Under the pieces are notes generated by a model. That model ran no database searches. It was not told where the DNA came from and saw nothing but the letters and a program-made list of their open reading frames with translations. The position numbers and the translations under genes are program-made. A DNA stretch of 64,000 nt from Hordeum vulgare subsp. vulgare (Eukaryota > Streptophyta > Magnoliopsida > Poales > Poaceae), in NCBI RefSeq assembly GCF_904849725.1, contig NC_058523.1, positions 204,503,689 through 204,567,688 of the forward strand, read 5' to 3'. This document shows, one piece after another, positions 23,401 through 36,448 of the stretch. Position 1 is the stretch's first letter, and each line of letters opens with the position of its first letter.

Positions 23401-26384
23401 TATACATGTTATTGATGTATACTTTACTAGTACTCATGGTAGCACCTGGGTATTATATACCGGTTCAGTTGCTAAATGTTAGTAACTCAACATAAAAGCT
23501 ACGGAATAGTCGGAGACTAGCTAAAGGTGAGGTGACTATGTGTGTTGGAAGTATTTCCAAGGTCTACGTGATCACCATCGCACGCTCCCTCTACCTTCGG
23601 GATTAGTGTTAAACCTGAATGTTGTTTGGTGTTTGCGTTGAGCATGAACATGATTGGATAGTGTTTATTGTAATATGGTTATTCATTTAAAGAGAATAAT
23701 GGTTACTATGTTTACTTGAATAATAGCTTCAATGGTCATGTACCTAATATGAATGGTTTATTGAATCTCGATCATAGTGATACACATATTCATACTATTG
23801 ATGCCAAAAGATACAAAGTAGTAATGATAGTACCACTTACATGTGTCACTGCCGCTTAAAATAATATTGGTATAAAACACATGAACAAGCTCTATGCTGA
23901 TGGATCTTTGGACTCATTCGTTTTTGAATCATTTTAGACATGTGAACCATGCCTATTGGTGTAAACGCATGAAGAAACTACATGCAGATGGATATTTTGG
24001 ACTCACTTGATTTTGAATCACTTGAGACATGCAAATCATGCCACATGGGCAAGATGACTAAAGGCCTCGTTGTCCACTGAGATGGAACGAGCAAGTGACT
24101 TCTTGGAAATAATACATTTTGATGTATGCAGTCCAACGAGTGATCAGGAACGCAGTGGATATTGTTATGTTCTTATGTCACACATGATTTAAGTAGATAC
24201 AAGTGTATTTACTTGATGAATCACGAGTCTGAATTATTGAACAGTTCAAGCAATTTCAGAGTGAAGTTGAAGATCACCATGACAAGAGGACGAAATGTCA
24301 ATGATGTGATCGTTGAGATGAGTATGTGAGTTGCGAGTTTGGTATACATTTAAGATAATGTGTAAATTGTTTTGCAACTCATGCAACCTGGAACACCATA
24401 GTTTTATGATATGTTCGAACGTCATAGCCGCGCCCTATTGGATATGCTGGATACTATGATATGTCTTATCGAATTACCTTTATTGTTTTAGGGTTATGCA
24501 TTAGAGAAAACCACATCCGCTTTAAATAGGGCACCATTTAATTATGTTGATAAGACACCGTATGAACTATGGTTTTGAGAGACCTAAGTTGTCGTTTCTT
24601 AAAGTTTCGGCCTAGAATGCTTATATCAAAGGCTTTATCCTGATAAGCCCGAACCCAAGGGGGATAAATGCATCTTCATAGGATACCCAAAATAGTTGGG
24701 TATATCTCCTATCTCAGATCCAAAAGCAAAGTGTTTGTTGATGAAAATGGGTCCTTTCTCGAGAAAGATTTTATCTCAAAAGAATTGAGTTGGAGGATGG
24801 TGGCACTTGATGAGGTTGTTGAACCGTCACTTCAAAAAGGGAGTAGAAGGACGCAGGAAATTGTTCGTGTGGTGCCTACACCAGTTGAAGTGGAAGCAAA
24901 CAATGATGATCATGAAGCTTCCTATCAAGTTACTACCAAACCTCATACGTCGACAAGGACGCGTACTCCTCTAGAGTGGTACGTTAATCCTATCTTGGAG
25001 GTCATGTTGCTGGAAAACAATGAACCTACGAGCTATGGAGAAGCGATGGTGGGCCCGGATTCCAACAAATGGCTAGAGGCCTTGAAATAAGAGATAGGAT
25101 CCATGTATGAAAACAAAGTGTGGACTTTGGAAGAACTACTTGATGGTCGTAAGGCTATTAAGTACTAATGGATCTTTGAAAGGAAGAAATACAATGATGG
25201 TAAATGTCACCATTTAGAAACTCGACCTGTCGCAAAGAGGTTTCCGACAAGTTCAGGGAGTTGACTGCGATGAGACTTTCTCACTTGTAGCGATGCTAAA
25301 GTCTATTAGAATTATGTTAGTAGTTGCTGCATTTTTAGATTATGAAATGTTGCCGATGGATGTCAAAACATTGATTCCTTGATGTTTCCTTGAGGAAAGG
25401 TTGTATGTGATACAACGATAAGGTTTTGTCATTCCTAAGGATGCTAACAAGTATGCAAGCTTGAGCAATCCTTCTATGGAGTGGAGCAAGTATCTTGGAG
25501 TTGGAATATACACTTTGATATGATGATCAAAGCTTTTTGGTATATACAAAGTTTATGAGAAACTTTTATTTCCAAGAAATTGAGTGGGAGCACTATAGAA
25601 TTGCTGATAAGTGTATGTCATTGACATATTGGTGATCAGAAATGATGTAGGATTTCTGTAAAAGCATATAGGGTTATTTGAAAGGAGTTTTTCAAAGGAA
25701 ACCTGGAAAAAGCTACTTAAACATTAAGCATCAAGATCTATAGAGATAGATCAAGACGCTTGAGAGAACTTTCAATAAATAACATACCTTGACAAGTTTT
25801 TGAAGGACTTCAAATAGATCGGTCAAAGAACGAGTTCTTAACTATGTTGTAAGGTGTGAGTTTGAGTAAGACTCAAGGCTCCACCAACGGTAAAAGAAAG
25901 AGAAAGGACGAAGGTCGTCCCCTATGCCATTAGCCATAGGGTCTATAGTATGTCGTGTTGTGTACTGCACCTCATGTGTGCCTTGCCATGAGTCTGTCAA
26001 GGGGTACAAGAGTGATCCAAGAATGGATCACTGGACAACGGTCAAAATTACCCTTAGTAATTTGAGGACTAAGGAAATGTTTCTCGATAATGGAGGTGAT
26101 AAAAGAGTTCGTCGTAAAGGGTTACGTTGATGCAAGCTTTGACGCCAATCCGGATAACTCTAAATAGCAGACTGGATTCTTATAATGGAGTGGTCCGTTG
26201 GAAAAGTTCCAAATGGAGCGACGTAGCAGCATCTACAGTATGACATGAAGATTTGTAAAGCACACACGGATCTGAAAGATTCAGACCCGTTGACTAAAAC
26301 CTCTCTCACAAGCAAAACATGATAAACCCCAAAACATATTGGGTGTGAATCACATAGTAATGTGAGCTAGATTATTGACTCTAG
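23401..26384 (+). pseudogene. Copia pol remnant: protease to RNase H (nested forward element)
   Basis: In order I see a protease segment near 23440 in which the catalytic Asp of the D-S/T-G motif appears lost, integrase blocks (24040-24660), the integrase-RT linker (24668-25090), RT (25090-25830) and RNase H sequence (25920-26290). Stops and phase changes occur every few hundred bases. The only long frame (24668-25090) covers the linker, ending in the NKWLEALK block before RT. No functional polymerase can be made from it. Confidence 0.8.
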
Positions 26385-26398
26385 TGCAAGTGGGAGAC

Positions 26399-28050
26399 TA
26401 TTAAAAATATGCCCTAGAGGCAATAATAAATAGCTATTATTATATTTCCTTGTTCATGATAATAGTTTATTATCCATGCTATAATTGTATTGATTTGAAA
26501 CTCGAGTACATGTGTGGGTACATAGACAACACATTGTCCCTAGTTGGCCTCTAAGGACTAGCTCGTTGATCAAAGATGGTCAAGGTTTTCTGACCATAGA
26601 CATGAGTTTTCATTTGATAACAGGAGCACATCATTAGAAGAATGATGTGATGGACAAGACCCAAACTATGAATGTACCATGTGATTGTGTCAGTTTATTG
26701 CTATTGTTTTCTGCATGTCAAGTATCTGTTTCTATGACCATGAGATCATGCAACTCCCGGGCACCGGAGAATGCCTTGTGTGTATAAAACGTTACAACGT
26801 AACTGGGTGACTATAATGGTGCTCTAACGGTATCTCCGAACGTGTCTATTGGGTTGGCGTGAATTGAGACTAGGATTTGTCGCTCTGTATGATGGAGAGG
26901 TATCTCTAGGGCCCACTCGGTAATACAACATCACAATGAGCTTGGAAGCAATGTGACTACGGAGTTAGTCACGAGATCTTGTATTATGGAACGAGTAAAG
27001 AGACTTGCCGGTAACGAGATTGAACTAGGTATGGAGATACCGACGACCGAATATCGGGCAAGTAACATACCGATGGAGAAAGAGAATAGTATATTGGATT
27101 GATTGAATCCTTGACATCGTGGTTCGACCGATAAAGATCTTTGTAGAATATGTAGGAACCAATATGGGCATCCAAGTGCCTCTATTGTTTATTGACCGGA
27201 GAGTGTCTCACGTCATGTCTACATAGTTCTTGAACCCGCAGGGTCTGCACACTTAAGGCTTGGTGATGTTTCAGTATAGATGAGTTATGTATGTTGGTGA
27301 CCGAAGGTTGTTCGGAGTCCCAGATGAGATCCCGGACGACACGAGGAGCTCTGGAATGGTACGGAGGCAAATACCGATATATGGGAAGTTTTGTGTTGGT
27401 CGGAGAAAGTTCGGGCGTCACAGGTAGCGTACCGGGGGTGTCGGAAGGGTTTCGGGGGTCCATTGGAAGGGGCCACATGGGCTGTGAGGGATGCGCACCA
27501 GCCCCTGGTGGGCTGGGCACACCTCCCCACCTAAGTCCCATGAGGTTGGGTTGCTGGAGGGCCAAAACTAGGAGGGCTGCAACACACCAAGGCCACGGCG
27601 CAACCATGTGTCTCCCATAGATCAGTATTCTCCACTAAGATCGGTTCTGGTATTGCTTGGTGAAGCCCAACAAGAACACCTCTACCACCACCGCTACCAT
27701 GTCGTCGTGGTGACGGAGGACTCATATATATCTCCACCGTCTCTTGCTGGATCGAGGAGTTGGAGATCGTCATCGAGCTGTACGTGTGTAGAACGCGGAG
27801 ATGATGTCCGTTCGGCACTAGATCGGTACGGATAGTGATGGGATCACGGGACGGATCATGATGAGATCGCGGGACGGATAGTGATTAGATTGGGAAGACG
27901 TTCGACTACATCAACTATGTTATATATGCTTCTGCTTAGCGATCTACAATGGTATGCAGATGCACTCCCCCTCTCGTAGATGTTAGTCTCCGTAGATTGA
28001 TCTTGGTGAGCATAGGAATTTTTTTGTTTCACATGCGATGTTCCCTGACA
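26399..28050 (+). repeat. 3' LTR of the nested Copia (1652 bp)
   Basis: The LTR follows the polypurine tract GCAAGTGGGAGAC. It starts TATTAAAAATATGCCC instead of the usual TGTT, so the first dinucleotide has mutated from TG to TA. It ends ATGTTCCCTGACA. Landmarks of the clade include CCCTAGAGGCAATAATAAA at its start and GATCTTGGTGAGCATAGG near its end. Confidence 0.9.
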
Positions 28051-29231
28051 CAAAGCGCTTATTCCAACTCCGAGATGCTTGCACCAGTCCATAAACAGAT
28101 TGCTGGAGCTCGCATTCCTTTTAGTATCCTTAGGATTGACAAAACCGTGTGGTTGTATCACATACAACCTTTCCTCCAGGAAACCGTTAAGGAAACAATG
28201 GTTTGACATCCATTTGCCAAATTTCATAATTGAAAAATGGAGCAACTCCTAACATAATTTCAACAGACTTCATCATCGCTATGGGTGAGAAAGTCTCATC
28301 GTAGTCAACTCCTTGAACTTGTCGGAAACCTCTTTGTGACAATTCAACCTTTCTAAATGGTGACATTTACCATCAGCATTTGTATTCCTTTTAAAGATCT
28401 ATTGGTACTTAATAGCCTTACGACCATCCAGTAGTTCTTCCAAATTCCACACTTTATTTTCATACGTGGATCCTTTCTCAGATTTCATGGCCTCCAACCA
28501 TTTGTTAGAATCCAGGCCCATTATCGCTTCTTGATAGCTCGTAGGTTCATTGTTGTCGAACAACATGACCTCCAAGACATGATTACTGTACCACTCTCAA
28601 GCAGTACATGTCCTTGTCTACCTACGAGGTTTGGTAGTAACTTGATCTGAAGCTTCAATATCACCATCATTATCTTCCTCTTCAACTAGTGTAGCCACCA
28701 CTGGAACATCTTCCTGTGCGCTACTACTCTCTGGTTGAAGTGACAGTTCAATAACCACATCAAGTTCCACCATCCTCCCACTCAATTCTTTCGAGAAGAA
28801 CTCTTTCTCAATAAATGACCCGTTCTTAGCAACAAACACTTTGCCTTCAAATCTAAGATAGGAGCTATACCCAACTGTTTCCTTTGGGTATCCTATGAAG
28901 ATGCATTTATTCGCTTTGGGTTCGAGGTTATTAGGCTGGAGCCTTTTGACATAAGCTTCGCAACCCCAAACTTTAAGAAACCACAGCTTTGGTTTCTTGC
29001 CAAACCATAATTCATACAGTGTCAAAACAACAGAATTATTTGGTGTCCTAATTAAAGTGAATGCGGTTGTCTCTAATGCATAACCCCAAAACGATAGTGG
29101 CAAATCGGTAAGAGACATCATAGTACGCACCATATCCGGTAGGGCATGGCTATGACGTACGGACACACCATCACACTTTGGTGTTCCACGTGGCACAAGT
29201 TGTGAAATAATTTCCACATTGTATTGAATGT
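28051..29231 (-). pseudogene. Copia RT to integrase remnant (right copy of duplicated segment)
   Basis: The sequence starts CAAAGCGCTTATTCC, directly after the nested Copia. It matches 18537-19441 plus 20870-21132 in the same orientation at about 88-90% by eye, for about 1.2 kb. The reverse-strand frame 28618-29238 keeps integrase C-terminal blocks (MMSLTDLPLSFWGYALETTA, NKCIFIGYPKETVGYSSY) and the acidic linker before RT. The 129-codon frame at 27856-28245 is a chimera of LTR and RT sequence and is not a gene. Confidence 0.85.
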
Positions 29232-30099
29232 ATACCAAACTCGTAATCTAGATATTCACCTCCATGATCACATCGTAGATATTTTATCCTCTTGTTATGA
29301 GGATCTTCAACTTAAATCTGAAGTTGCTTGAACTTTTCAACTTTTCAGACTTATGATTCACCAAGTAAATATACCTGTATCTACTAAAATCATGTGTGAA
29401 GCAAGAAAATAACGATATCCACTGTGTGCTTCAACACTCATTGGATTGCATACATCAAAATTTATTATCTCTAGTAAGTCACTTGCCCACTCCATCTCAC
29501 TGGAAAACGGGTCTTAGTCATCTTGCCCAAGAGGCATGGTTCGCATGTCTCAAGCGATTCAAAAATCGAGCGAGTCCAAAGATCCATCGGCATGGAGTTT
29601 CTTCATGCTTTTTACACCAATATGACCTAAGCGGCAGTGCCACAAGTAAGTGGTGCTATCATTACTAACTTTACACCTTTTGGAGTTAATACTATGAACG
29701 TGTGTATCACTATGATCGAGATTCAATAAACCATTCGCATTGGGTGCATGATCATAAAATATATTATTCATGTACACAGAATAACCCATTATTCTCTAAC
29801 TTACGTGAATAATCGTCTTGCAATAAACAAAATAAATAATTTTCATGCTCAATGCAGACACCAAATAACATTTATTTAGGTTTACCACTAATCCTGAAGG
29901 TAAATGGAGCGTGTGATGGTGATCACATCAACCATGGAAACACTTCCAACACACATCGACACCTCACCCTTAGCTAGTCTCCATTTTATTTCGCAACTCC
30001 TGTTTCAAGTTACTAATATTAGCAACTGAACCGGTATAAAATACCCAGGAGCTACAACAAGCACTAGTAAGGCACACGTCAATAACATGTATATCAAAC
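29232..30099 (-). pseudogene. Copia integrase N-terminal and protease remnant (outer element)
   Basis: On the reverse strand the frame at 29559-29789 holds the GAG-pre-integrase block with TYLWHCRLGHIGVKSMKKLH, where the His and Cys residues of the integrase zinc-binding region begin. The catalytic core from about 29240 to 29540 is broken. Degenerate protease sequence precedes it at about 30000-30080. This continues the right copy at 28051-29231 and completes the outer element's pol order. Confidence 0.75.
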
Positions 30100-30840
30100 A
30101 TACTTTTGTTGACATTGCCAGCCTCCTTATCTGCCGACCATTTGGGGTAGTTTCGCTATCAGTGATCATTCCCCTCACAACAGAAACACTCAGTCTTGGG
30201 TTTGGGTTTAACCTTGGGATTCCTCATTGGAGAGACAACTAGCTTGCCATTCTCAAAGTTTCCCTTGTTTCATTTGCCCTTCTTGAAACTAGTGGTTTCA
30301 CTAACCATCAACACTTGATGCTCCTTCTTGATTTCTACCTTCGCGGTGTAAAACAACGTGAATAGCTCAGGGATCATCATCTCCATCCCTGGCATGTTAT
30401 AGTTCATCATGAAGCTTCGGTAGCTTGGTGGCAGTGACTTGGAGAACTATGTCAATCACTATCTCACCTGGAAGATCAACTCCCACTTGATTCAAGCGGT
30501 TGTAGCACCCACACAATCTGAGCACATGCTCATCAATTGAGCTATTCTCCTTCATCTTGCATGCAAAGAATCTTGTAGGAGGTCTCATACCTCTCAACAC
30601 GGGGCACGAGCCTGAAATCCCAATTTCAGCTCTTGGAACATCTCATATGCTCCGTTATGTTCAAAACGTGTTTGGAATCTCAATTCTAAGTCATAAAGCA
30701 TGACGCACTGAACTATCAAGTAGTCATCAAAATGTGCGTGTCTAATGTTCTCAACACCCACAGACGACATTTGAGGGGGTGGCACAGTGAGAAGTGCATC
30801 AAGGACATAAGCCTTATGTGTGGAAACTAAGGACAATCCT
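30100..30840 (-). pseudogene. Copia gag remnant (outer element)
   Basis: Two reverse-strand frames carry gag: 30594-30836 (HAHFDDYLIVQCVMLYDLEL, MFQELKLGFQARA) and 30397-30600 (RFFACKMKENSSIDEHVLRL, NQVGVDLPGEIVIDIVLQ). They lie in different phases near 30597. The zinc-knuckle codons near 30180 are degraded. Order and strand fit the outer Copia. Confidence 0.8.
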
Positions 30841-32059
30841 CACAGCATAGACCTAGTTGGCATAATTTCTACCATCATCTTTCAACTTAGTTTTCTCTAG
30901 GAACATATCAAAAATACAAGGGGAGCTACAACGCGAGCTATTGTTCTACAACCTAATTTGCAAAGAAAGTTCGACTATGTTCCTGATAATGAGTTCAATT
31001 AAACATATTACTAAAGAACTCCCACTCAAACCAACATCCCTTAGGTTGTTCGAGTGTGACATGATCCAAATCCACCAACCCAAGTCGGATCATCACGTGA
31101 GATGGCGTGGTTTCAATGGTGAACATATCCATGTTGATCATATCTACTATATGACTGATGTACGATCTTTCGGTCTCCTGTGTTCTGAGGTCATGTCTGT
31201 ACATGCTAGGCTTCTCAAGTTTAACCCAAGTGTTCTGCATGTGCAAAAATGGCTTAGACCCGTTGTATGCGAACGTAGAGTCTATCACACTTGATCATCA
31301 CGTGGTGCCTCGAAATGATGAACCTTTACAAAGGTGCACACTTGGGGAAAACATAATTTTATCTTGAAATTTTAGTGAGGGATCATCTTATAATGCTACC
31401 ATCGTCCTAAGAAAAATAAGATGCACAAAAGGATTAACATCACATACAAATCATATAAGTAACATGATATGGCCATCATCATATTGTGCATTTGATCTCC
31501 ATCTCCAAAGCACCGTCTTGATCTCTATCGTCGCCAGCATGACACCAGGATCTCCATCATCGTGTCGCAATTGGGTTGCTGCGCCAACTATGTTTCTACA
31601 ACTATTGCTAACTCATAGCAATAAAGTAAAGCAAAAAAGGCACAAATTAATTAAGGACAACCCTATGGACTTGTCGGCTATCACATATATCTCATCATGT
31701 CTTTGACCATATCATATCACAACATACATGCAAAAACAAGTTAGACGTCCTCTACTTTGTTGTTGCATGTTTTACTTGGTTGCGAAGGTAACTAGCAAGA
31801 ACCGTTCTTACCTACACAAAGCCACGACAGTGATATTCAAGTTGCTATTTAACCTTTTACAAGGACCACCCCCGTTGAATCTGATTCAACTAAAGTGGGA
31901 AAGACACACACCCGCCAGCCATCTTTATGCAACAAGTAGCATGTCAACCGATGGAACCGGTCTCTCGTACGCGGACGAGTAAGGTTGGACTGGGCCGCTT
32001 CATACCACAATACCACTGAATCAAGATAATACTAAGGAATTAAGAAATCTAAACATCAA
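30841..32059 (-). other. 5' leader of the outer Copia, split by element X
   Basis: The non-coding leader matches by eye the leader of the nested forward copy (21302-22560) in reverse. Examples are ATCACGTGAGATGG near 31092 and TATTTAACCTTTTACAAGG near 31846. It stops at ATCAA (32055-32059), the left target-site copy of X, and resumes at 41919. Short open frames here are not genes. Confidence 0.8.
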
Positions 32060-35000
32060 TGTAGCGACCCGACTCAAAACGAGTCAAGCCTCTGTGTTTC
32101 TGTGCCATCCCTGGATCAGTATGCTGGCACACACAGTACATCAATGTATATATCAAAGTGCAATCACATGTAAATAGCGTAAAACTGATATATACTTTAA
32201 ATATCTCAGCGGAAGCAGTCAAGGGAGTGGAGTCCCAATAAACACCAACAGCAAGTTGAGTGTAGACCGTGACCCTGAATCGTAATCTTACTTGTCGAAG
32301 AAAAATATCTGCAACATAAGACATTGCAGCCGTGTAGGTCAGCATATTGAATATGCCGGCAAGTCACATAAGAGAGGGGAGAAAAGTAATCATCTATACT
32401 ATATGCATATATGGCAGGTGGGGCTATAAGTTTTTAGCGAAAAGCAAGTTTTCTCCTACATCAAGAGAGGGCTAAAAGCAAAAAATGTTACTACATTGTT
32501 GGTTGTTAACGAGATGGTTCCACCAACCAATTCTCATACCCATGTTGTCAATAATACCCACATCAATATTATTATTTGTGTTGAAAATTTCAAATAACTT
32601 CAGTTCCTTTGGCTCAAGTTGTCCATGACCGTGGAGACGGCTAATCGATTAGGTTTGAGTACTCTGCAGAGTTTTGCACACGTTCCCCACAAGATTTGAT
32701 CGCCTCCGAGTATGTCCTCGCACTTCAGGGTGTTTGAGGACCGGATGATCAAAACATGGTCTTTCAACGGGTCCCTCTGAATCCCTGTCGGTGCCCATCC
32801 ATTCCTACCGTTCTTCTACATCTGCTAGCACCGCCTGTCCAGAGTCGTCGCGTTGTCCAACCAAGCCAGAGCCCATAATGACTTGTGGCTGTGCAGGTAA
32901 GCCTTGGGTCTTGAAAATATCCGTCCGTCCCTTTGAGCCTGGGTGAAGCTTTCCGCAGGATGTCATGGCCGTCCCCAGCATCCCGGGTCATCCACTGGGT
33001 TCTCCAGGGAGCCGATCAACCGTCCTTCACCCAGAGTTGCATTGCGTCCGAGGTCTTGAAAATCTTGTCTTAACAAGTCTTGATTATTTAATCAACCTTG
33101 CATCACTCGTGTTATGCAGTCAACCGAATTCCCGTCTACTCAAGCATAGCAATATGAAATTTTTCGTCCCGGGGCCACGTATCGGGGTTGTTGGGTGCCT
33201 ACCACATGATACTACAATCTATACTAAAATTTCCAAGTTAAGCAGCATGCAATTGGGCATAGGATGGTAGAACTATGATGCATAAAACATAGGTGATAGT
33301 ATGATCAAAGTGACTTGCCTGGTGATGTTGACGAAGAAGAATTTTCGTTCTTGCGAAATACGTGATAGAACTATTCGTCACTCTCCGATGAAATCTATAT
33401 AATCAAACATAGTATTCACGTAAGCACTCACACTAGCAATCATTCTTGCAATCAATTAACAAACAGCAATAAAAGTTGATGCAATCAAAAATCAATAAGA
33501 GAGAGCGGATAAAAATCCAAAGGAAACTTCAAAGAAGCTAGGAAGCCTTCTACTACATCAAACACTATATAGTTTTTGTTCTAACTGAAAATAAAACACT
33601 AAAATAGAAAAAATAACAGAAAACAAAATATAAAATAACTAAGATAGAAGAAGTAAAATTTACAAAACAATACTATTTTATAAGTATTTTCAAAATAGGA
33701 AATCAAACTAGCAATGCAATCAATTCACAAGTTAGTATAGAACTAGAATTGATTCCATGCAAACAAATAAGAATAAATAAAATAAAATTCTGTTGTTGTT
33801 GAAAAGTTACTGGTAAATATCAGAAAACAAAATATAACTTGTCACAATTACAAAAAAAAATTAAGAACAATTAATACAAAAGAAATAGCAAGAAAACAAA
33901 AAAGGCTAAAACAGAAACTGTTTTGCTTAAAACCCTAAGTAAAAATATTTAAAAAAATGAAACTTAAACTACTGAAAGATATGATCAATAGGAAGCAGCA
34001 GCAAAAAGAATCAAATTAAAAGCTATTTTTAAACTCCCGGAATAAGCAAAACAAGCTTTAATTCAAATCTGATCTAACTCAATTTTTATAAATCCAAACA
34101 TAGACAAATTATATATCTACAGAAACCATATACAATTTGTGATCCAACGCAAGAAGAATCACCTAATTCGGAGTTATAGACTAATAGATATGAATTTTCT
34201 AAGATTGCAATTTTCTGAAAAAACTGCAATACGGGATTTCGTGAATCTCACCATGAGTGACAGAGAGGAAGAACTCCGGCGAGGTAGCTGCTCCGGCGAG
34301 GTGGGGAGCTCGCTGGCGGGGAGGGGGAACGGCGGAGGGGGTCCCGGAGGCGAGGAAGGGGGCGTCAGGTGCTCCTGGGCGTTCTTCTGTTCGGCTCCTT
34401 GCAGGAACAACAATGGTGGGGGCGTCGTGGCTACGGGCAGGGAGAGGACGAGCTGATGGGGAAAATGGAACGAGGAGAGGAGGGGCGTTCTTATAGGGGT
34501 GGTGGGAGGCTTGGGAAGGAAGTGTAGCCCGCCAATCGGGGGAGGGAAGCTTCCTGAGAAGCTTCTGCCATGGCCACAGAAGGAAGCTCGTGAGGAGGAA
34601 GAAGAAGGTGGGATTGGGCCAGATTGGTTTCCTAACGTGGCCCAAGTACATTCCTAAAGTACGAGATCTCTTTCCCTTTTTATTAAAACAGGAATTAATA
34701 CGATTAAAAGAAAATAGAATATCCTTGGAATATAGGGGCATCATATATTAAAATTTTCAGAAAAATAAATTCAAAAAGATGGACATTTTTCCACGGCCAA
34801 AATACTTCAAAAAAAATGTTTTTTCAGAAAATCCCCTAAATGCTTTATTTCTTTTTGCAAATAATTACTCAAATAAATCTTGGGTGTCATGGCTCAAATA
34901 TTTCAAAGAATATCCCCGGGTTTGGAGGGTCATGTTTCTCCTCTCTTTTTCTCTTGTTTGACAAAGTATTGTTCCCGACATTCCGTGAGTGAAGAAGAAA

Positions 35001-35260
35001 ACAAAATGCAAATGAAAAATCGAAAGGAAATTCAAGTGCCACCTTGGTTCAAATTCTTTGTAGTTGAAGAAGTCATGCTATCTCCTCTCGCTGGTTTTGA
35101 AAATATGAATTTGAACTCACAGGAAACGGGGAACTCATTTTATTCCCTCTCATTCAAAAGTTTTTGAAAAGTTTCAAATTTCACTCAAGTTTCAATCACT
35201 CAAACAAACAAACAATCAATCTAATAATTTTATTAACATTCCAAAATTTGGGATGTTACA
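32060..35260 (-). repeat. 3' LTR of element X (3201 bp)
   Basis: On the + strand the LTR reads TGTAGCGACCCGACTC to TTTGGGATGTTACA. A reverse-strand TATA-like CCCTATAAG lies at 34498-34490. That implies a short upstream region and about 2.4 kb of transcribed LTR sequence. The open frames near 34139-34744 are repeated at 40797-41309 only because the LTRs are copies. They lie in the GC-rich leader and I do not call them genes. Confidence 0.92.
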
Positions 35261-36448
35261 AACCTACCACACTTAAAATGAATCTCGTCCTCGAGATTCG
35301 AAGAGGCTAGAAAGAAAGGTAAGGGTTTGGGGGTCTTCTAACAAATCCAATCTCCTGCAAAGTGGGATGCTACCACACTTAAATTGAGAGCTACTGGTCC
35401 CTCAGAATTTTAGAAATCCTCTCGGGTTTTGGCATCTGACTCCTCACAGTCTTCATACTAACTCCTCAGGTGATGCTCTTCCATTATACTCATAACGTTC
35501 TCATCAAAATCGAGGGTTCTTCTGTTGATACAAGCTTCTTCCGTTACTGTGTCTTCTTAACTGACAGACTCGTGATTAATACTAAATAACCTATCGATGA
35601 TCCTCATGGTGGTCTACCATTTGTGGTTATCCTGTAGAGAGAGGGGTCTTGTCTTCATCCTCACTGTAAAATTTCCTACGCGTGACAACAAATTCCATGT
35701 ACATGGGGCTTTCCTCATACCATTCTAAGGCTTAAACAAAAGCTTCAAAGAACGTCGTCTCTCTCTATGGGTAAGTTTCTCAGATTTACCATTCCGAATA
35801 GCAAGAGAATGATAGTAGTAAGTCGTCATGGCGGCCAAGCCATGTCGCACTGAAATCATTACCTTGTATAAGGCTTAGTGAATCTCGTATTCTAACACTT
35901 GGGCATCCTCACAAGCATTGCAGAATTTCTCTTGTCCACGAACGAAGTTCGGATAATCCATTGGTTCTGCAAGCTGAACAAAACATCTATCGTATCTTCA
36001 CAACTGTCTGGCTTTCGTATGCTCCTAAGAAAACGTTTGTTGATCCATCATAGCTTCTTCCAAGTTTTTTCTCCAAAAAGGTAGTACTTGATCCTTATTA
36101 GTCCCGGGGTCTGTGGGTTTCAGGCATACTTGGAATTACTCCGCCTTTAAATTTCCATAGTGTTTCAATCCATCATATTCTTGGGGTAACCATCATATAA
36201 TAATAATCCTTGGACTTATTTTTGGTACACACTCCATTCTGTGGGATACTTTCCATTGGTGTGTTTACCATAAAAGGTATTGCTTCATCCATAAACCATA
36301 TTCATTTCATAATCAATCCTTTATTACATCCTTACTTTCTTCAAAATTCTAACTCAAAAGTAATTTATTACAAATGCTGCCATCCACATTGTTCGGTATG
36401 GTCAAGCATTTCTACCAACTTTATTCATCTGTCTCTCTTGGAGGTACT
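35261..36448 (-). other. 3' internal non-coding region of element X
   Basis: About 1.2 kb with no coding frame lies between the second ORF and the left LTR. The reverse-strand purine-rich AAGTGTGGTAGGTT (35274-35261) touches the LTR and is the likely polypurine tract. The rest is AT-rich and shows no RT, integrase or RNA gene. Confidence 0.7.

Larger units (their letters stand above)
21133..28050 (+). mobile_element. Nested forward Copia element with truncated 5' LTR
   Basis: The element has only the last 169 bp of its 5' LTR (21133-21301), a primer site, a decayed gag-pol, a polypurine tract and a complete 3' LTR (26399-28050). It belongs to the same BARE-1/WIS/Angela group as the outer element but runs the opposite way. 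The right end is followed by CAAAG (28051-28055) and then outer-element RT sequence. The left junction is not an LTR terminus. The equivalent uninterrupted site in the left duplicate reads AAAAG at 18537-18541, which fits a decayed target-site duplication. Confidence 0.85.

Noticed and set aside
27856..28245. 129-codon reverse-strand frame resembling Copia RT at its start
   Set aside because: It runs from outer-element RT across the LTR boundary at 28050 into the nested Copia LTR, so it is a chance fusion.
34139..34744. Overlapping open frames on both strands, repeated at 40797-41309
   Set aside because: They are conserved only because the two LTRs of element X are recent copies. They lie in GC-rich leader, overlap in several phases and have no known domain.
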